From Calditrichota bacterium (GTDB taxonomy: Bacteria; Calditrichota; Calditrichia; Calditrichales; Calditrichaceae), in the NCBI GenBank assembly GCA_024278755.1, contig JAJRSO010000030.1, forward strand, positions 1 through 64,000: 64,000 nt of DNA, written 5' to 3'. The notes under the pieces are model-generated. The model was not told where the DNA came from and made no database searches. It worked only from the letters and a program-made list of their open reading frames with translations. Shown here one piece after another: positions 52,652 to 62,994 of this stretch. Both the position numbers and the translations under genes were made by a program. The stretch's first letter is position 1, and each line of letters opens with the position of its first letter.

Positions 52652-53533
52652 ATGTTAAAGAAAGATTTTTTACTAAAAGTGGGCCTGGCAGAAATGCTAA
52701 AAGGTGGTGTTATTATGGATGTGACCAACCCCGAACAGGCTAAAATCGCCGAAGATGCCGGCGCTGTTGCCGTAATGGCCCTGGAGCGTATTCCTGCGGA
52801 TATTCGTGCGGACGGTGGTGTTGCTCGCATGTCCAATCCTAAAATGATTAAGGAAATTCAGAAGGCGGTTTCCATTCCGGTTATGGCAAAATGCCGTATC
52901 GGACACTTTGCCGAAGCGCAGGTGTTACAGACACTGGGTGTTGATTTTATTGATGAGAGCGAAGTGCTGACCCCGGCCGACGAAAAAAACCATATCTGGA
53001 AACACAGTTTTAAAGTGCCTTTTGTTTGTGGCTGCCGGGATATTGGCGAAGCGCTGCGCCGCATTGGCGAAGGTGCGGCCATGATTCGTACCAAAGGTGA
53101 GGCCGGTTCGGGGAATATTGTGGAAGCGGTTCGGCATATGCGTTCGGTTCAGGGTTCTATCCGTCACATTCAAACATTGTCCGATGATGAACTGATGGCA
53201 TATGCAAAAAACATCGGTGCGCCGGTGGATCTGGTTATTTATGTCAAAGAAAACGGTAAACTTCCGGTGCCTAATTTCTCTGCCGGCGGTATTGCCACAC
53301 CGGCGGACGCTTCTTTAATGATGCAGCTCGGCGCGGAAACAAATTTTGTAGGTTCGGGTATTTTTAAATCCGAAGATCCGGCGGCGCGGGCAAAAGCCAT
53401 TGTACTGGCCACAACCCATTATGATGATCCCGATGTGGTAGCCCGTGCCAGCGAAGGATTAAAAGAAGCCATGCCCGGTTTGGAAATGAGCGCCATTCCC
53501 GAAGAAGAACAGCTAAACAAACGGGGCTGGTAA
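52652..53533 (+). CDS. pdxS: Pyridoxal 5'-phosphate synthase lyase subunit
   Basis: 293 residues, TIM barrel of the DXP-independent PLP pathway, joining ribose 5-phosphate, glyceraldehyde 3-phosphate and ammonia. Typical motifs: '[20 protein letters not shown]', '[20 protein letters not shown]', the active lysines in [11 protein letters not shown] and [12 protein letters not shown], and '[13 protein letters not shown]'. GAGAGG precedes ATG 52652. It is followed directly by pdxT and sits in the gcvP run, which uses PLP. Confidence 0.97.
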   Translation: MLKKDFLLKVGLAEMLKGGVIMDVTNPEQAKIAEDAGAVAVMALERIPADIRADGGVARMSNPKMIKEIQKAVSIPVMAKCRIGHFAEAQVLQTLGVDFIDESEVLTPADEKNHIWKHSFKVPFVCGCRDIGEALRRIGEGAAMIRTKGEAGSGNIVEAVRHMRSVQGSIRHIQTLSDDELMAYAKNIGAPVDLVIYVKENGKLPVPNFSAGGIATPADASLMMQLGAETNFVGSGIFKSEDPAARAKAIVLATTHYDDPDVVARASEGLKEAMPGLEMSAIPEEEQLNKRGW

Positions 53534-54100
53534 TTGAATATTGGTATTCTTGCACTTCAGGGCGACTATGCTAAGCATGCCCGGGCAGTCGAAGAGCTCG
53601 GGCATTCGGCGCTCTGTTTAAAAAAACCGATAACATTGCAAAAATGTGATAAGCTGATTATCCCCGGCGGTGAGTCCACGGCTATTATCCGTTTAATAGA
53701 AAAGTTAGAATTACGCGCGGCGCTGCAGGATTTTGGAGCCGAGCTTCCTGTGATGGGCACCTGTGCCGGTCTTATTTTATTAAGCAAAATCCCAGGAAAA
53801 TTACCTTTCTCCTCGTTGGGCCTTTTGGACATAGAAATAGAGCGCAATGCCTACGGGCGGCAAATTGATTCGTTTATCGATACGGTACAACTCGAACTAA
53901 ACGGGCAGCATATCGAATTTGAAGGCGTCTTTATCCGCGCTCCGAAAATTAAAAAAACAGGAAAAAATGTATTGCCGCTTGGGCGCCATGGTACAGATGT
54001 AGTCATGGTACGGGAAAAGAATATTTTAGCTTGTACCTTTCACCCCGAACTCGCCGATGATTTGCGGGTCCATGATTATTTTATCTCTTCTGTAAAATGA
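53534..54100 (+). CDS. pdxT: Pyridoxal 5'-phosphate synthase glutaminase subunit
   Basis: 188 residues starting at TTG 53534, the base after the pdxS stop, so coupled translation is likely. Class I glutaminase: 'IGILALQGDYAKHARAV', 'LIIPGGESTAI', nucleophile Cys in GTCAGL near 76, and His/Glu in TFHPEL near 170. It releases ammonia from glutamine and channels it to PdxS. Confidence 0.96.
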   Translation: MNIGILALQGDYAKHARAVEELGHSALCLKKPITLQKCDKLIIPGGESTAIIRLIEKLELRAALQDFGAELPVMGTCAGLILLSKIPGKLPFSSLGLLDIEIERNAYGRQIDSFIDTVQLELNGQHIEFEGVFIRAPKIKKTGKNVLPLGRHGTDVVMVREKNILACTFHPELADDLRVHDYFISSVK

Positions 54101-54130
54101 AACAGAAACGGCAAAAGTTCTGTTTTACAA
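54091..54130 (+). terminator. Terminator-like hairpin after pdxT
   Basis: AAACAGAA pairs with TTCTGTTT across 10 nt, with an outer TGTAAAA/TTTTACA pair, at the stop codon of pdxT. The T tract is broken, so moderate confidence. Confidence 0.5.
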
Positions 54131-54270
54131 CTATTTGTTTTGTCATGCGCGGGACAGTATTTTTAGTTTATTCTACCAGTAGGTGTAAAGAAAGTAAAAA
54201 ATATTAGAATTTAATATCTGTCTTTATTAGATTTGTCAATGGTAATCTTAAAAGGAAACTGAACGGTTAC

Positions 54271-56352
54271 ATGCAAAAGGATTCTAAAACAACTCAGGCG
54301 CTTCGGGACGAAGTGAATCAGTTAAAAAAGAAAATTATTTACTACGAAAAAATTCTTGAGCGCTCTAAAAAGAAGCAGGAATCCTGCACAGAAAATCAGG
54401 AAAAATATCGTAGCCTCTTTGACAATGCCATTGACGCCGTGCTGGTAATGACGGCTGACCATTTTGTTGAGTGCAACCAGAAGACCGAAGAATTGTTTGG
54501 CTGCAACAAAGAACAGTTTATTAAAAAAGGACTTTTGGATTTTTCTCCGAAAATTCAGCCGGATGGACAGACTTCTGCCGAGGCCGCCTTAAAATATATC
54601 GGTTCCGCTTTTTCCGGCGAACCGCAGTTTGTCAACTGGCAATTTATACGCGCAGACGGATTGCCTTTTTATTGTGAAATGAGCCTGACCAGTATAACGT
54701 TAAAAGGCGAGCTGTACATTCAAGCCATCGTTCGGGATGTGAGTTTACGGGTCGAGGCGGAGCGCGCCCTGTATGAGCGCAACCTGCAATACGAAAGTTT
54801 ATTCCGCAACAGTATGCTGGGTATCTGGCGTATGGAATTTAAAAATCCCGTTTTAGTTGATCAAAAGCCTTCTCAAATCGCTCAAAAAATGCTGGACGAA
54901 GGCTATTTTAGCGAATGCAACGAAGCTCTGCTGCGTATGTACAATGCGGCTAGTAAAGAAGAACTTTCCATCGCGGATATCCATCTGTTTGGCACAAATA
55001 AAAAAGAGGCGCTGGAGTATTTTGAAATCTTTGCCGCCAATAATTTTAGTACCGCCCTTCTGGAAACACAGGGCAGAGATAGAAACGGAAACGAAAAATC
55101 CTTTCGTTTTTCTTATTCGGGCTATGTGGAAAAGAATAAGCTACAATGGGTTTGGGGGATCCAGCTTGATTTATCCGAACAGAAAATGCTGGAAAAACAG
55201 TTTCTGCAATCGCAGAAGATGGAAGCCATCGGAATGCTTGCCGGCGGAATTGCCCATGATTTTAACAATTTGCTGACGGTTATTAACGGCTATAGCGATT
55301 TAATTACTAGTAAGATCAGCATAGACAGCCCTGTCTTTAAAAATGTACTATCTATTCGAAAAGCCGGTGAAAAGGCAGCCAACTTAACCAGCCAGCTTCT
55401 CGCATTTAGCCGGAAGCAGGTTTTACAGCCTAAAATTGTCGTTCTTAACGAAATTATAGAAAAAATGATGAAAATGGTGGAGCGCTTAATCGGTGAAACC
55501 ATTTCGGTGGAAGCCGAACTCGATCCGGATTTAGGACGCATTAAAGTGGATCCCGTAAAAATTGAACAGATTATTATGAACCTTTCGGTCAATGCGCGGG
55601 ATGCAATGCCCAAGGGTGGAAAATTAATCTTTAAAACACAAAACTTTACTATCGATAAGCCTTTTGCCGATCAACACAGCGGCGCAAAAACAGGCAAGTA
55701 TGTACAGCTCTCAGTAAGTGATACCGGGATGGGTATGTCCGAAAAAACCATTGCAAATATCTTTGATCCCTTTTTTACGACTAAAGACAAAGCAACCAAT
55801 ACAGGGTTGGGGCTTTCTACTATCTACGGAATTGTAAAACAGAGCAACGGATATATTACGGTAGAAAGCAGCACCGAACAGGGAGCCCGTTTTAATATTT
55901 ATCTGCCCCGGGTTGAAGAAACCATCAACCTCGAAGATGAGGGAATGATATTTAAAACCGGCGCGGAAATCGAAGGCCACGAAACCATCCTGCTGGTGGA
56001 GGACGCGGAAAATGTGCGGGAAGTAATTTGTGAAAGTCTGGAAGGCTGCGGCTACAAAATTATCGAAGCGGAAGACGGCGAAGATGCTTTGCGTAAAGTA
56101 ACGCTTTCCAAAGAGAAGATAGATCTTGTACTGACCGATGTAGTGATGCCAAAGATGGACGGTCAGGTATTTATTTTGCGTTTAAAACCGATCTTGCCGG
56201 ATGTAAAAGTGATTTTTATGTCGGGTTACACACAGGACGCCCTGATGAAGAAGGGTGAAATCGAACAGGGAATTGATTTTATTCAGAAACCGTTTAATCT
56301 TATTGATCTGGCCCGCAGAATCCGAATGGTTTTGGATAAAAAGGGAACATAG
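54271..56352 (+). CDS. PAS hybrid histidine kinase with receiver domain
   Basis: 693 residues: N-terminal coiled coil (about 5-45), PAS (about 46-165), a second PAS-like domain (about 168-300), HisKA ('MEAIGMLAGGIAHDFNNLL', His near 330), HATPase_c ('NLSVNARDAMP', 'DTGMGMSEK', 'TNTGLGLSTIYG') and C-terminal REC (about 565-690, Asp in LVLTDVVMPKMDG). No membrane helix, so a cytoplasmic sensor. The kinase-REC half closely resembles those at 29115 and 30712. It is followed 15 nt later by cdsA. Confidence 0.9.
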   Translation: MQKDSKTTQALRDEVNQLKKKIIYYEKILERSKKKQESCTENQEKYRSLFDNAIDAVLVMTADHFVECNQKTEELFGCNKEQFIKKGLLDFSPKIQPDGQTSAEAALKYIGSAFSGEPQFVNWQFIRADGLPFYCEMSLTSITLKGELYIQAIVRDVSLRVEAERALYERNLQYESLFRNSMLGIWRMEFKNPVLVDQKPSQIAQKMLDEGYFSECNEALLRMYNAASKEELSIADIHLFGTNKKEALEYFEIFAANNFSTALLETQGRDRNGNEKSFRFSYSGYVEKNKLQWVWGIQLDLSEQKMLEKQFLQSQKMEAIGMLAGGIAHDFNNLLTVINGYSDLITSKISIDSPVFKNVLSIRKAGEKAANLTSQLLAFSRKQVLQPKIVVLNEIIEKMMKMVERLIGETISVEAELDPDLGRIKVDPVKIEQIIMNLSVNARDAMPKGGKLIFKTQNFTIDKPFADQHSGAKTGKYVQLSVSDTGMGMSEKTIANIFDPFFTTKDKATNTGLGLSTIYGIVKQSNGYITVESSTEQGARFNIYLPRVEETINLEDEGMIFKTGAEIEGHETILLVEDAENVREVICESLEGCGYKIIEAEDGEDALRKVTLSKEKIDLVLTDVVMPKMDGQVFILRLKPILPDVKVIFMSGYTQDALMKKGEIEQGIDFIQKPFNLIDLARRIRMVLDKKGT

Positions 56353-56367
56353 TATTTTGGAGAATAG

Positions 56368-57192
56368 ATGAAAGAACTGCTCGTTCGGATTGCGGTGGCT
56401 GTCGTAGGCATCCCTCTTATTGTGTTTATTGTGCTTAAAGGCGGGCTCTACTTCTTAGGTTTCATAATCCTTGTTTCGGCCATCGGGCAGTGGGAAATGT
56501 ACGATTTGCTTAAGCAAAAACAGGCCTTGGCCCGGCGTTTACCCGGTTTGCTTCTGGGTTTTTTTATCCTCCACTCCGTTTATTTCGGATTGACAAACTG
56601 GAGCCTTGTTGCCGTCGCTGCACTTTTGCTTCTCCTGTTTGGCCAGGAAATGTTTATCAATGAAGGCTCTCCCGGTCTGAATGTTGCCGCCACGTTAACC
56701 GGAGTTGTGTATCCGGTTTTGTTCTTTTCGGCCTTACTTTTTTTACGGCAGTCTGCCGGCGATATCTTGCCGGAACAGGGGGACAATGCCTCCGGGTATT
56801 TCGTGTTGACAATTATGGTCTCTGTTTGGGGCTGTGACACGTTTGCCTATTTTTTTGGAAAGCAATTTGGCAAACACCGTCTTTTTGAGCGGGTTTCGCC
56901 GAAGAAAAGCATCGAAGGCGCCGTTGCCGGAATTTCCGGTTCCATCCTTGTTTTCTTCTTAGCAGGATGGACAGGGCTCGTTGCCATTCCACTCTCGTTG
57001 ACTGTGGCCTCCGGACTGATTGTGGGTATTTTCGGACAGATGGGAGACTTGGTTGAATCCTGGTTTAAACGGGATGCAGGCGTAAAAGACTCCTCCCATA
57101 TACTGCCCGGACATGGCGGCGTTTTGGATCGCTTTGACAGCCTGCTTTTTATTTCACCTGTTTTTTTGATCTTATACCTGCTCTGGATATAA
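56368..57192 (+). CDS. cdsA: Phosphatidate cytidylyltransferase
   Basis: 274 residues with about seven or eight transmembrane helices and the full CDP-diglyceride synthase signature near the C-terminus: SWFKRDAGVKDSSHILPGHG followed by GVLDRFDS. It makes CDP-diacylglycerol from phosphatidate and CTP at the inner membrane for phospholipid synthesis. GGAG lies 5 nt before the ATG. Its usual neighbours (uppS, dxr, rseP) are absent; it is flanked by signalling genes instead. Confidence 0.95.
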   Translation: MKELLVRIAVAVVGIPLIVFIVLKGGLYFLGFIILVSAIGQWEMYDLLKQKQALARRLPGLLLGFFILHSVYFGLTNWSLVAVAALLLLLFGQEMFINEGSPGLNVAATLTGVVYPVLFFSALLFLRQSAGDILPEQGDNASGYFVLTIMVSVWGCDTFAYFFGKQFGKHRLFERVSPKKSIEGAVAGISGSILVFFLAGWTGLVAIPLSLTVASGLIVGIFGQMGDLVESWFKRDAGVKDSSHILPGHGGVLDRFDSLLFISPVFLILYLLWI

Positions 57193-57311
57193 AAATTATT
57201 GATGAGGCTTGTCTGCCTGCGTCTGTTCAATCCGCCTCCATACTATTTTTCCTTCTCAAGAAAGACTCATTTGGTACGACAGTTCCATAAAAGGATTTGG
57301 AGAAAAATGCA

Positions 57312-58406
57312 ATGAAACGCGTGCTTATCGTCGATGATGAAGAAGACCTGACCTGGTCTATCGAGCAACATTTAAAAAAAGACAGCCGTCATTATGAGCT
57401 GCACTCGGTAAACAGCGGCCAGGCAGCGCTTGATTTGCTTAGTCAGGTGCCCATCGATCTGGTTGTTTCGGATATTCGGATGCCCGAAATTTCCGGACTC
57501 GATTTATTGATCGATATTCGCGAAAAATATCCCTCCACAAAAGTGATAATTATGACGGCTTACGGCTCCTCTGAAATCCAGAATGAAGCCAGCGAGCGCG
57601 GTTGTTTTCAATATATCGAAAAGCCCTTCGAAATTTCGGAATTACGTCGTTTAATTATGGCCGGAGTAGAAGACCAAAAAGGATTTGACGGGCGGGTTTC
57701 CGATTTTCAGCTGAGTGATTTGATTCAGATGAACTGCCTGGGAAGACTGACCAACGCTCTTTATATTGAAAAGGGTATGCAGCGGGGTATGATTTATATT
57801 GAAGACGGTACCATTACGCACAGTGAGGTGGGAAATATACAGGGCGAAGAAGCCTTTTATGAAATTATGTCCTGGGAAGGCGGAAGCTTTAAAGTCCATC
57901 GTGGGGAAAAATCTAAAAAAGAGACTATTTTAAAAGGTTGGCAGGGACTTTTAATCGAAAGCCTGCGTCTAAAGGATGAGCGGCGTGGCGAACCAAAAGA
58001 TCGGGTGGATGCTCTGCGTAAGCGGGAAGAAGAATTAACCGAAGTGCTTCGTCAGTATAATAAAAATAAAGGAATCCTGCTGGCGGAAGTGGTAGACAGC
58101 GCCTCCATCTCCCTGGCACGGATTAAAAACAACGATGTAGACGACTATAAAATCCTGCCGTTAGTAAATGCGCTGGCAGAGCTGGAAGCAGAAAGCTTTC
58201 GAAGAATGAATCTGAATAATTTACAGAGCGCTGTAATGGAGTTCGAAAAGGCTCTGCTCTCTTTTAGCAAATTGCCCGGAAGAGAAGAAATATTTGCGGT
58301 TGTAGCTACGGAAGATATGAATCTGGGCATGATCCGTATGGAAAATAAAAAAATAATAAAGAAACTGGCAAAGATTCTGGATAAATACAGTCTGCAATTA
58401 AATTAG
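57312..58406 (+). CDS. REC-DUF4388 response regulator with long C-terminal region
   Basis: 364 residues from ATG 57312 (GGAG 9 nt upstream). REC (1-118, 'VLIVDDEEDL', Asp in LVVSDIRMPEISG near 55, 'EKPFEISEL'), DUF4388 (about 128-210: 'VSDFQLSDLIQMNCLGRLTN', 'GMIYIEDGTITHSEVGNIQG'), a coiled coil (about 228-255) and a helical tail of about 110 residues, perhaps a roadblock-like partner domain. Paralogue of the protein at 50824. Output unknown. Confidence 0.85.
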   Translation: MKRVLIVDDEEDLTWSIEQHLKKDSRHYELHSVNSGQAALDLLSQVPIDLVVSDIRMPEISGLDLLIDIREKYPSTKVIIMTAYGSSEIQNEASERGCFQYIEKPFEISELRRLIMAGVEDQKGFDGRVSDFQLSDLIQMNCLGRLTNALYIEKGMQRGMIYIEDGTITHSEVGNIQGEEAFYEIMSWEGGSFKVHRGEKSKKETILKGWQGLLIESLRLKDERRGEPKDRVDALRKREEELTEVLRQYNKNKGILLAEVVDSASISLARIKNNDVDDYKILPLVNALAELEAESFRRMNLNNLQSAVMEFEKALLSFSKLPGREEIFAVVATEDMNLGMIRMENKKIIKKLAKILDKYSLQLN

Positions 58407-58728
58407 CGGCGGATAAACTTAAGACTCCAAAAAACGAAGTTAAACTCCAAAATACAAATAACAAAAATCAAATAAATATCAAAAGAACAAAAGCTTAAAC
58501 CTCAAAAAACACCTTGTAGCTACATGTTCAATTTTTAGAAGTTGGAATTTGTATTTGAATGGACACAGTCGGTTCAAATACAAAAAAAAGGATGCGGTTA
58601 AGCATCCCCTTTCAATACACTTACAAGTCTTGTCGGTTAAGCGAAGCAAAATCCAAGTTAAATAATCCGTTATTTAACCCGATAAAGGCGTCCCTATCCT
58701 ATGGGACAAATCGGGATAAAATAATCCG
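58407..58728. other. Non-coding convergent region
   Basis: About 320 A/T-rich nt between convergent genes. The left half (about 58428-58560) contains 'ACTCCAAAATACAAATAACAAAAATC' in part, a low-complexity repeat type frequent between genes in the FCB group. The right half holds the C25 peptidase terminators: a nested stem at about 58676-58718 (CCCGAT/ATCGGG around GTCCC/GGGAC) flanked by two copies of AATAATCCGTTATTT, and the hairpin in the next entry. Confidence 0.5.
58582..58609 (-). terminator. Terminator of the C25 peptidase gene
   Basis: On the minus strand GGATGC-TTAACC-GCATCC is followed by TTTTTTTTG, about 120 nt past the stop codon. Confidence 0.75.
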
Positions 58729-61700
58729 TTATTTTATCAACATCATTTTATGAATCTGCACAAAGGAACCGGCGGTTAATTTGTAGTAGTAGATCCCGCT
58801 ACTTAATCCGGAGGCGTCCAATACAACCGAATAACTTCCGGCCTTTTGTCGGCCGCTTACCAGGGTCAGTACCTTTTGGCCCAAGGTATTATAAACCGTC
58901 AAATCAACAGGGCTGGCAGCCGGTAGCCGGTAGCTGATAGCCGTTGTGGGATTAAACGGATTTGGATAATTTCCTAATAGCGCAAAATCATTGATATTTT
59001 GTTTCGGCGTTTTATCCACGTCAGAAATAGCGTCGGTCGATACTTCCGCTTCCCAGCCGGCGGCATTGTAAACGATATTCGATTCAAAATAAAAAGTTAA
59101 AGCGCCGCTGGTATTGGTGGCTTTAATTTCCGGAGGCAGGGTGCTGCCGGTAAACGGACTGCCGGAAACCTGAGGTGCATTTTTATCTTCGCCGTCGTAA
59201 ACGGAAAGCGCGTCATAATCGCTAAGGTTAAACGAACGGAATACCGCTTTCACAACACTGCGGTTTTCAGGATAAAAAGTCATTGTCAGTTTTTCTTTGG
59301 CGCTGTAATCGCCGTCGCTGCCACCTGTATCGCAAAAGAGCACATCCGTAATATATTCGGTTCCGTCGGCCATCAGAATAACAGGTAAATTACCAATTGT
59401 AATATGAAAGGTATCGGTTTGTGTATAAACACCGGAAACAGCTGTATAATAAACGTCCACGGTAGTGCCTGCCGGTACGTCCGCGGAAGCGCTAACACTA
59501 AACACGGCCGTCACCGTATCGCCCGCATTGAGTGTACCGAGGGAAGCGCTTCCGTTATTGACGGTTAGATAACCGCTGCCGGATGTCAGCGTACTTTGCA
59601 CATCGGCGGCCATTGCGTGCCCAATGTTTGTGGTAGGAATCTGTATATCTGCCGTTTCGCCCACATCAAGATCCGTATCATTATTACCTGCTGCCGAATC
59701 ATCAATGGTTAAATCCAGATTATCCAGAACGGGCGCATTAAGCAGGATTGAAATGTTGGAAGTCCAGGAACCTCCGGCGTCATCGGTAAAATAGACCTGG
59801 CACGGAGAAGAATGCTGATCCGGAACAAAATCGGCTACGGTTAAAGCAAAGGCGTCATCGCCGGCAACGGAGGCGTCAGCCGCCATTGCGCCGTAAGCAT
59901 GTGTACTGTCGTCAATGGAAATATAGGCGTCGCTGCTGCGCAGTTTTGCAAGAACACCACTCGCCGCTTCGTTGCCCGTATTAGCGGCCGTTACATCCAG
60001 CCAAACCGTTTCGGCGTCTTCGGCCAGTCCGTTCCCGTTTCCGCTTACGCTATCGTCAATTGTATTCGATTCCACCACAATCCAGGGACCATCGGCAGCG
60101 CTTACGGTAATATCTTTATAAATAGTTTCGGTATTAAAAGCGGTAACCACCAGTTTGGCTGTTCCGGCGGCCAGACTCTGTTCGATGGTGACGCTTCCGT
60201 TCTCGTCGGTGATGCCGCTAAAATAAGCGCCATCCTGAGAAAGGGTGACCATGGCGCCCTGCACGGCGATGCCGTTTGATGTGACGGTAGTAGTAAAGGG
60301 TTCGCCGGTACGGACACTTTCGTTGGACAGAGTTAGCTCTGCCGGTGCTTGTGTGCGTATTTGCATGGCCGGGTCGCCGAATGTGGTCCATGTTTGTATG
60401 GTTTCGATATCATCGCTATTATCCGATTCGCTCAGCATCAGGTTTAATCCGTTAACGACAACGGAACCGGAAAAAGTACGTTGCTCGTTGGTATTGATTC
60501 CGGATTGGCCGCCGTGCGCGTCGTAATCGTATCCGCCAATTAAAACATCATTGAAGTAATCCTGTCCGCGCATAGGCGGATCCCAGGGCTGACTGATGGT
60601 GGAGCCAAGAAACATCACCGCGCCACCACCGTCTTTTTTTAGCCAGGCTTCTGCGAAGCAATCGCTGCTTAAGTTAAATTCGCCATTGTTGCAGGCAACC
60701 GAAAAGATGATGGGTAACATTTCGCCGTTTGTCAGGTTGTTAACATCATTGTTGCTGAATCCTGTGGTACCCCAGCTGGTACTGGAACCATGCCCCGTAT
60801 AATTGATGATTCCCGTACCACTGTTCACCGCGTTCGAAACATCGGCGCTGGTAGCGGAAGGATCATAAATCGCATTATAACTGTTGTATGTAAACGGGTC
60901 GAGTTTATCATTCCAAATAACATCTTCGTGCTCATAGTCCTTTTCGTTATCGTCCCCGGGCCCCTGATCGGAGGCGATACCGGTAGCCGTTGTCAGCCAG
61001 TTGTTTGCGGCAGCGGGATTTTTTTCATAATTAATGATTTTATTGACCTGCAGGGTTACGTCAGCGGCCGAATTGGCGGAAAGACGTCCGATGGCGATGT
61101 CCGGGAAATTATCCGTACCGGAAACACAGCCCATATCAGGGTCCATCGGCAGGTTAGAAGAAGTGCCCAGTTCGCTCTTTATATCGTCCCAGTCACCCAC
61201 CAACTGTACATACAACAGGTTCGGATTAGCGTCGTATTCCTGCTGAATTAAATCTTTAACCAGTGTTCCGTAGGCCACAACCTGTTTACTTACTTTAAAT
61301 CCTTTTTCACGCTTCCAGTCGATATAGGGCTGAATGGCGTCTTCGTCACGGCTTGTGGTAATAACCAAAATATCGCCGTGTAAAGCAATCGGTAAGGCGC
61401 TTTCGGCATCGGAATTTATAAAAATGGAGTTATACATGCCCTGGGTTTCCAGTAAGCGCTGTCCCGGTTCGCGGGTCAGAGGATTCACCGCAGGGGCATC
61501 CGTTTCTTTAAGACGAACGGTTATATTGGTGTAAATACGTAATTTATGCTGCAGAGCGTTATATTGAAACGGTGAAAATTCAATCCGGCTTCCGCGTACA
61601 TTGCGGATAATAAACGGTTTGCCGCTTTTAGCCGGATTTTCCGGGTACCAACTGTCGGTTAGTGAGGCCGGATCAATTTCATAAGGAATGTCAGCGGGAT

Positions 61701-62055
61701 TTTGATTACGGTAAATAACACCTCTTGAAGGCAAAAGCGGATATTTTAGATCAATCTCTTCAGAGCTATTTTGCATAATCTCAAAGGCCATATCCCTTTG
61801 AGCCGGAAGCTGTAATGCCGCACTTACGACAGGCAGCTGCGCAAAGCCTTTTCGCGTGGTAAAAACAGAAGAATTAAAGCGGATAACGGAATAGACCGTA
61901 CCGTCCACCGTTTTCTGGTCGATTTGATATAACACGACATCCAGGTTTAATTCCAATACATCGTTTTGCGGTTGATTAAAAGTGATAGTGTAATCCTGAG
62001 ACCCGGCATATACAAAAGTACCGAGCGATGCGAGTAAAATGAGGAGGCGCTTCAT
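58729..62055 (-). CDS. Gingipain-like C25 cysteine peptidase with sorting domain
   Basis: 1108 residues: signal peptide (about 1-17), propeptide-like region (about 18-220), and the peptidase C25 domain (about 225-570) with catalytic His in [11 protein letters not shown] (near 420) and Cys in [10 protein letters not shown] (near 455), followed by 'SSDCFAEAW' and '[12 protein letters not shown]', very like RgpB. Then come Ig-like and CARDB-like beta-sandwiches (about 580-880), a CUB-like domain (about 900-1005, '[11 protein letters not shown]') and a C-terminal sorting domain from [17 protein letters not shown] (near 1031). AAGGAA precedes the ATG. Probably secreted and cell-surface attached. 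Specificity (Arg, Lys or other) cannot be read. Confidence 0.9.
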   Translation of the reverse strand: MKRLLILLASLGTFVYAGSQDYTITFNQPQNDVLELNLDVVLYQIDQKTVDGTVYSVIRFNSSVFTTRKGFAQLPVVSAALQLPAQRDMAFEIMQNSSEEIDLKYPLLPSRGVIYRNQNPADIPYEIDPASLTDSWYPENPAKSGKPFIIRNVRGSRIEFSPFQYNALQHKLRIYTNITVRLKETDAPAVNPLTREPGQRLLETQGMYNSIFINSDAESALPIALHGDILVITTSRDEDAIQPYIDWKREKGFKVSKQVVAYGTLVKDLIQQEYDANPNLLYVQLVGDWDDIKSELGTSSNLPMDPDMGCVSGTDNFPDIAIGRLSANSAADVTLQVNKIINYEKNPAAANNWLTTATGIASDQGPGDDNEKDYEHEDVIWNDKLDPFTYNSYNAIYDPSATSADVSNAVNSGTGIINYTGHGSSTSWGTTGFSNNDVNNLTNGEMLPIIFSVACNNGEFNLSSDCFAEAWLKKDGGGAVMFLGSTISQPWDPPMRGQDYFNDVLIGGYDYDAHGGQSGINTNEQRTFSGSVVVNGLNLMLSESDNSDDIETIQTWTTFGDPAMQIRTQAPAELTLSNESVRTGEPFTTTVTSNGIAVQGAMVTLSQDGAYFSGITDENGSVTIEQSLAAGTAKLVVTAFNTETIYKDITVSAADGPWIVVESNTIDDSVSGNGNGLAEDAETVWLDVTAANTGNEAASGVLAKLRSSDAYISIDDSTHAYGAMAADASVAGDDAFALTVADFVPDQHSSPCQVYFTDDAGGSWTSNISILLNAPVLDNLDLTIDDSAAGNNDTDLDVGETADIQIPTTNIGHAMAADVQSTLTSGSGYLTVNNGSASLGTLNAGDTVTAVFSVSASADVPAGTTVDVYYTAVSGVYTQTDTFHITIGNLPVILMADGTEYITDVLFCDTGGSDGDYSAKEKLTMTFYPENRSVVKAVFRSFNLSDYDALSVYDGEDKNAPQVSGSPFTGSTLPPEIKATNTSGALTFYFESNIVYNAAGWEAEVSTDAISDVDKTPKQNINDFALLGNYPNPFNPTTAISYRLPAASPVDLTVYNTLGQKVLTLVSGRQKAGSYSVVLDASGLSSGIYYYKLTAGSFVQIHKMMLIK

Positions 62056-62198
62056 AACAGTTCCTTCTATTATATGTATACTGCATAATTTACTGAATGG
62101 GATTATATAAATTGTAATTTAAATCAATTTATGGGAAGTTTGCAAATTGGAAATCATTCGGTTAATTTGTCATTAAAAATTAGGATTTGCGCAGCCCG

Positions 62199-62978
62199 AT
62201 GAAAAAACTATTTCTGTTCGTTTTTGCAATGAGTATTCTATCCCGGCCATTCATATTAAAAGCAGATGATACGTTTCACTGGCAAATCGGAGAAAAATTA
62301 ACCTACAAGGTAAAATGGGGCTTTATCCGCCTGGGAACGGTTCGGCTGGAATTAGTGGATACGTTACGCCTCGATTCGGTTCTGGTTCGTCATGCCCGTT
62401 TTCATATCGAGTCTAACCCGGTTTTGTTTTTTGTAAATATGCACAGCGTTTTCGATTGTTATCTGGATTCGTCCGCCCGTCCGGTAAAATATATCGCCGC
62501 CGAAAATATAAACGGGAAGTTAAAAAAAACGGTTTATAATTTTTTCTATTCAGACTCGGTTTTTACAATTGATTTTTATTTGGGGAAAGATACCTCGGCC
62601 TATAAGCGAAGAACGCTGCCGCTTAAAGAGACGGTATTTGATGGAATATCTCTTATCTCATTTGCCCGTATGCATATTGCAAGGCCACAGGAAAAAATAA
62701 TTACGGCCTTTTTGGATGATGACCTGGGAAAAGTGCGCATTAAATTTTTAGGAGATGGGGAGCCCATTAGAATAAAATCCGTAAAAGGGGAAATTCCTAC
62801 CTATACCACAAACGGTACGATTTTAATGAAAGGAATTGCCGGCGTTACGGGGCCGTTTAAAGGCTGGTTTGCCCGCGACGGGCAACGTCCGCCATTGCGC
62901 GCTTTGTTAAAAGTGTTTATCGGAAATGTGGAAGTGGAGCTTGAAGAATGGGAGGGATGGAGCCCTCCCATTCTATAA
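62199..62978 (+). CDS. DUF3108 periplasmic protein
   Basis: 259 residues from ATG 62199, where the signal peptide MKKLFLFVFAMS begins; an upstream TTG at 62187 would add four residues. The body matches DUF3108: 'WQIGEKLTYKVKWGFIRLGT', 'RPVKYIAAENINGKLKKTVY' and 'DGISLISFARMHI'. A beta-rich periplasmic fold, function unknown. The last codons (WEGWSPPIL) form a perfect hairpin in the DNA (separate entry). Confidence 0.85.
   Translation: MKKLFLFVFAMSILSRPFILKADDTFHWQIGEKLTYKVKWGFIRLGTVRLELVDTLRLDSVLVRHARFHIESNPVLFFVNMHSVFDCYLDSSARPVKYIAAENINGKLKKTVYNFFYSDSVFTIDFYLGKDTSAYKRRTLPLKETVFDGISLISFARMHIARPQEKIITAFLDDDLGKVRIKFLGDGEPIRIKSVKGEIPTYTTNGTILMKGIAGVTGPFKGWFARDGQRPPLRALLKVFIGNVEVELEEWEGWSPPIL
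62946..62973. terminator. Hairpin inside the end of the DUF3108 gene
   Basis: GAATGGGAGGG pairs perfectly with CCCTCCCATTC (11 bp, 6-nt loop), ending 2 nt before the stop codon, between convergent genes. There is no clean T tract on either side, so it may act as a bidirectional RNA end or stability element. Confidence 0.45.
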
Positions 62979-62994
62979 AACCCTTGGTTTGGCA

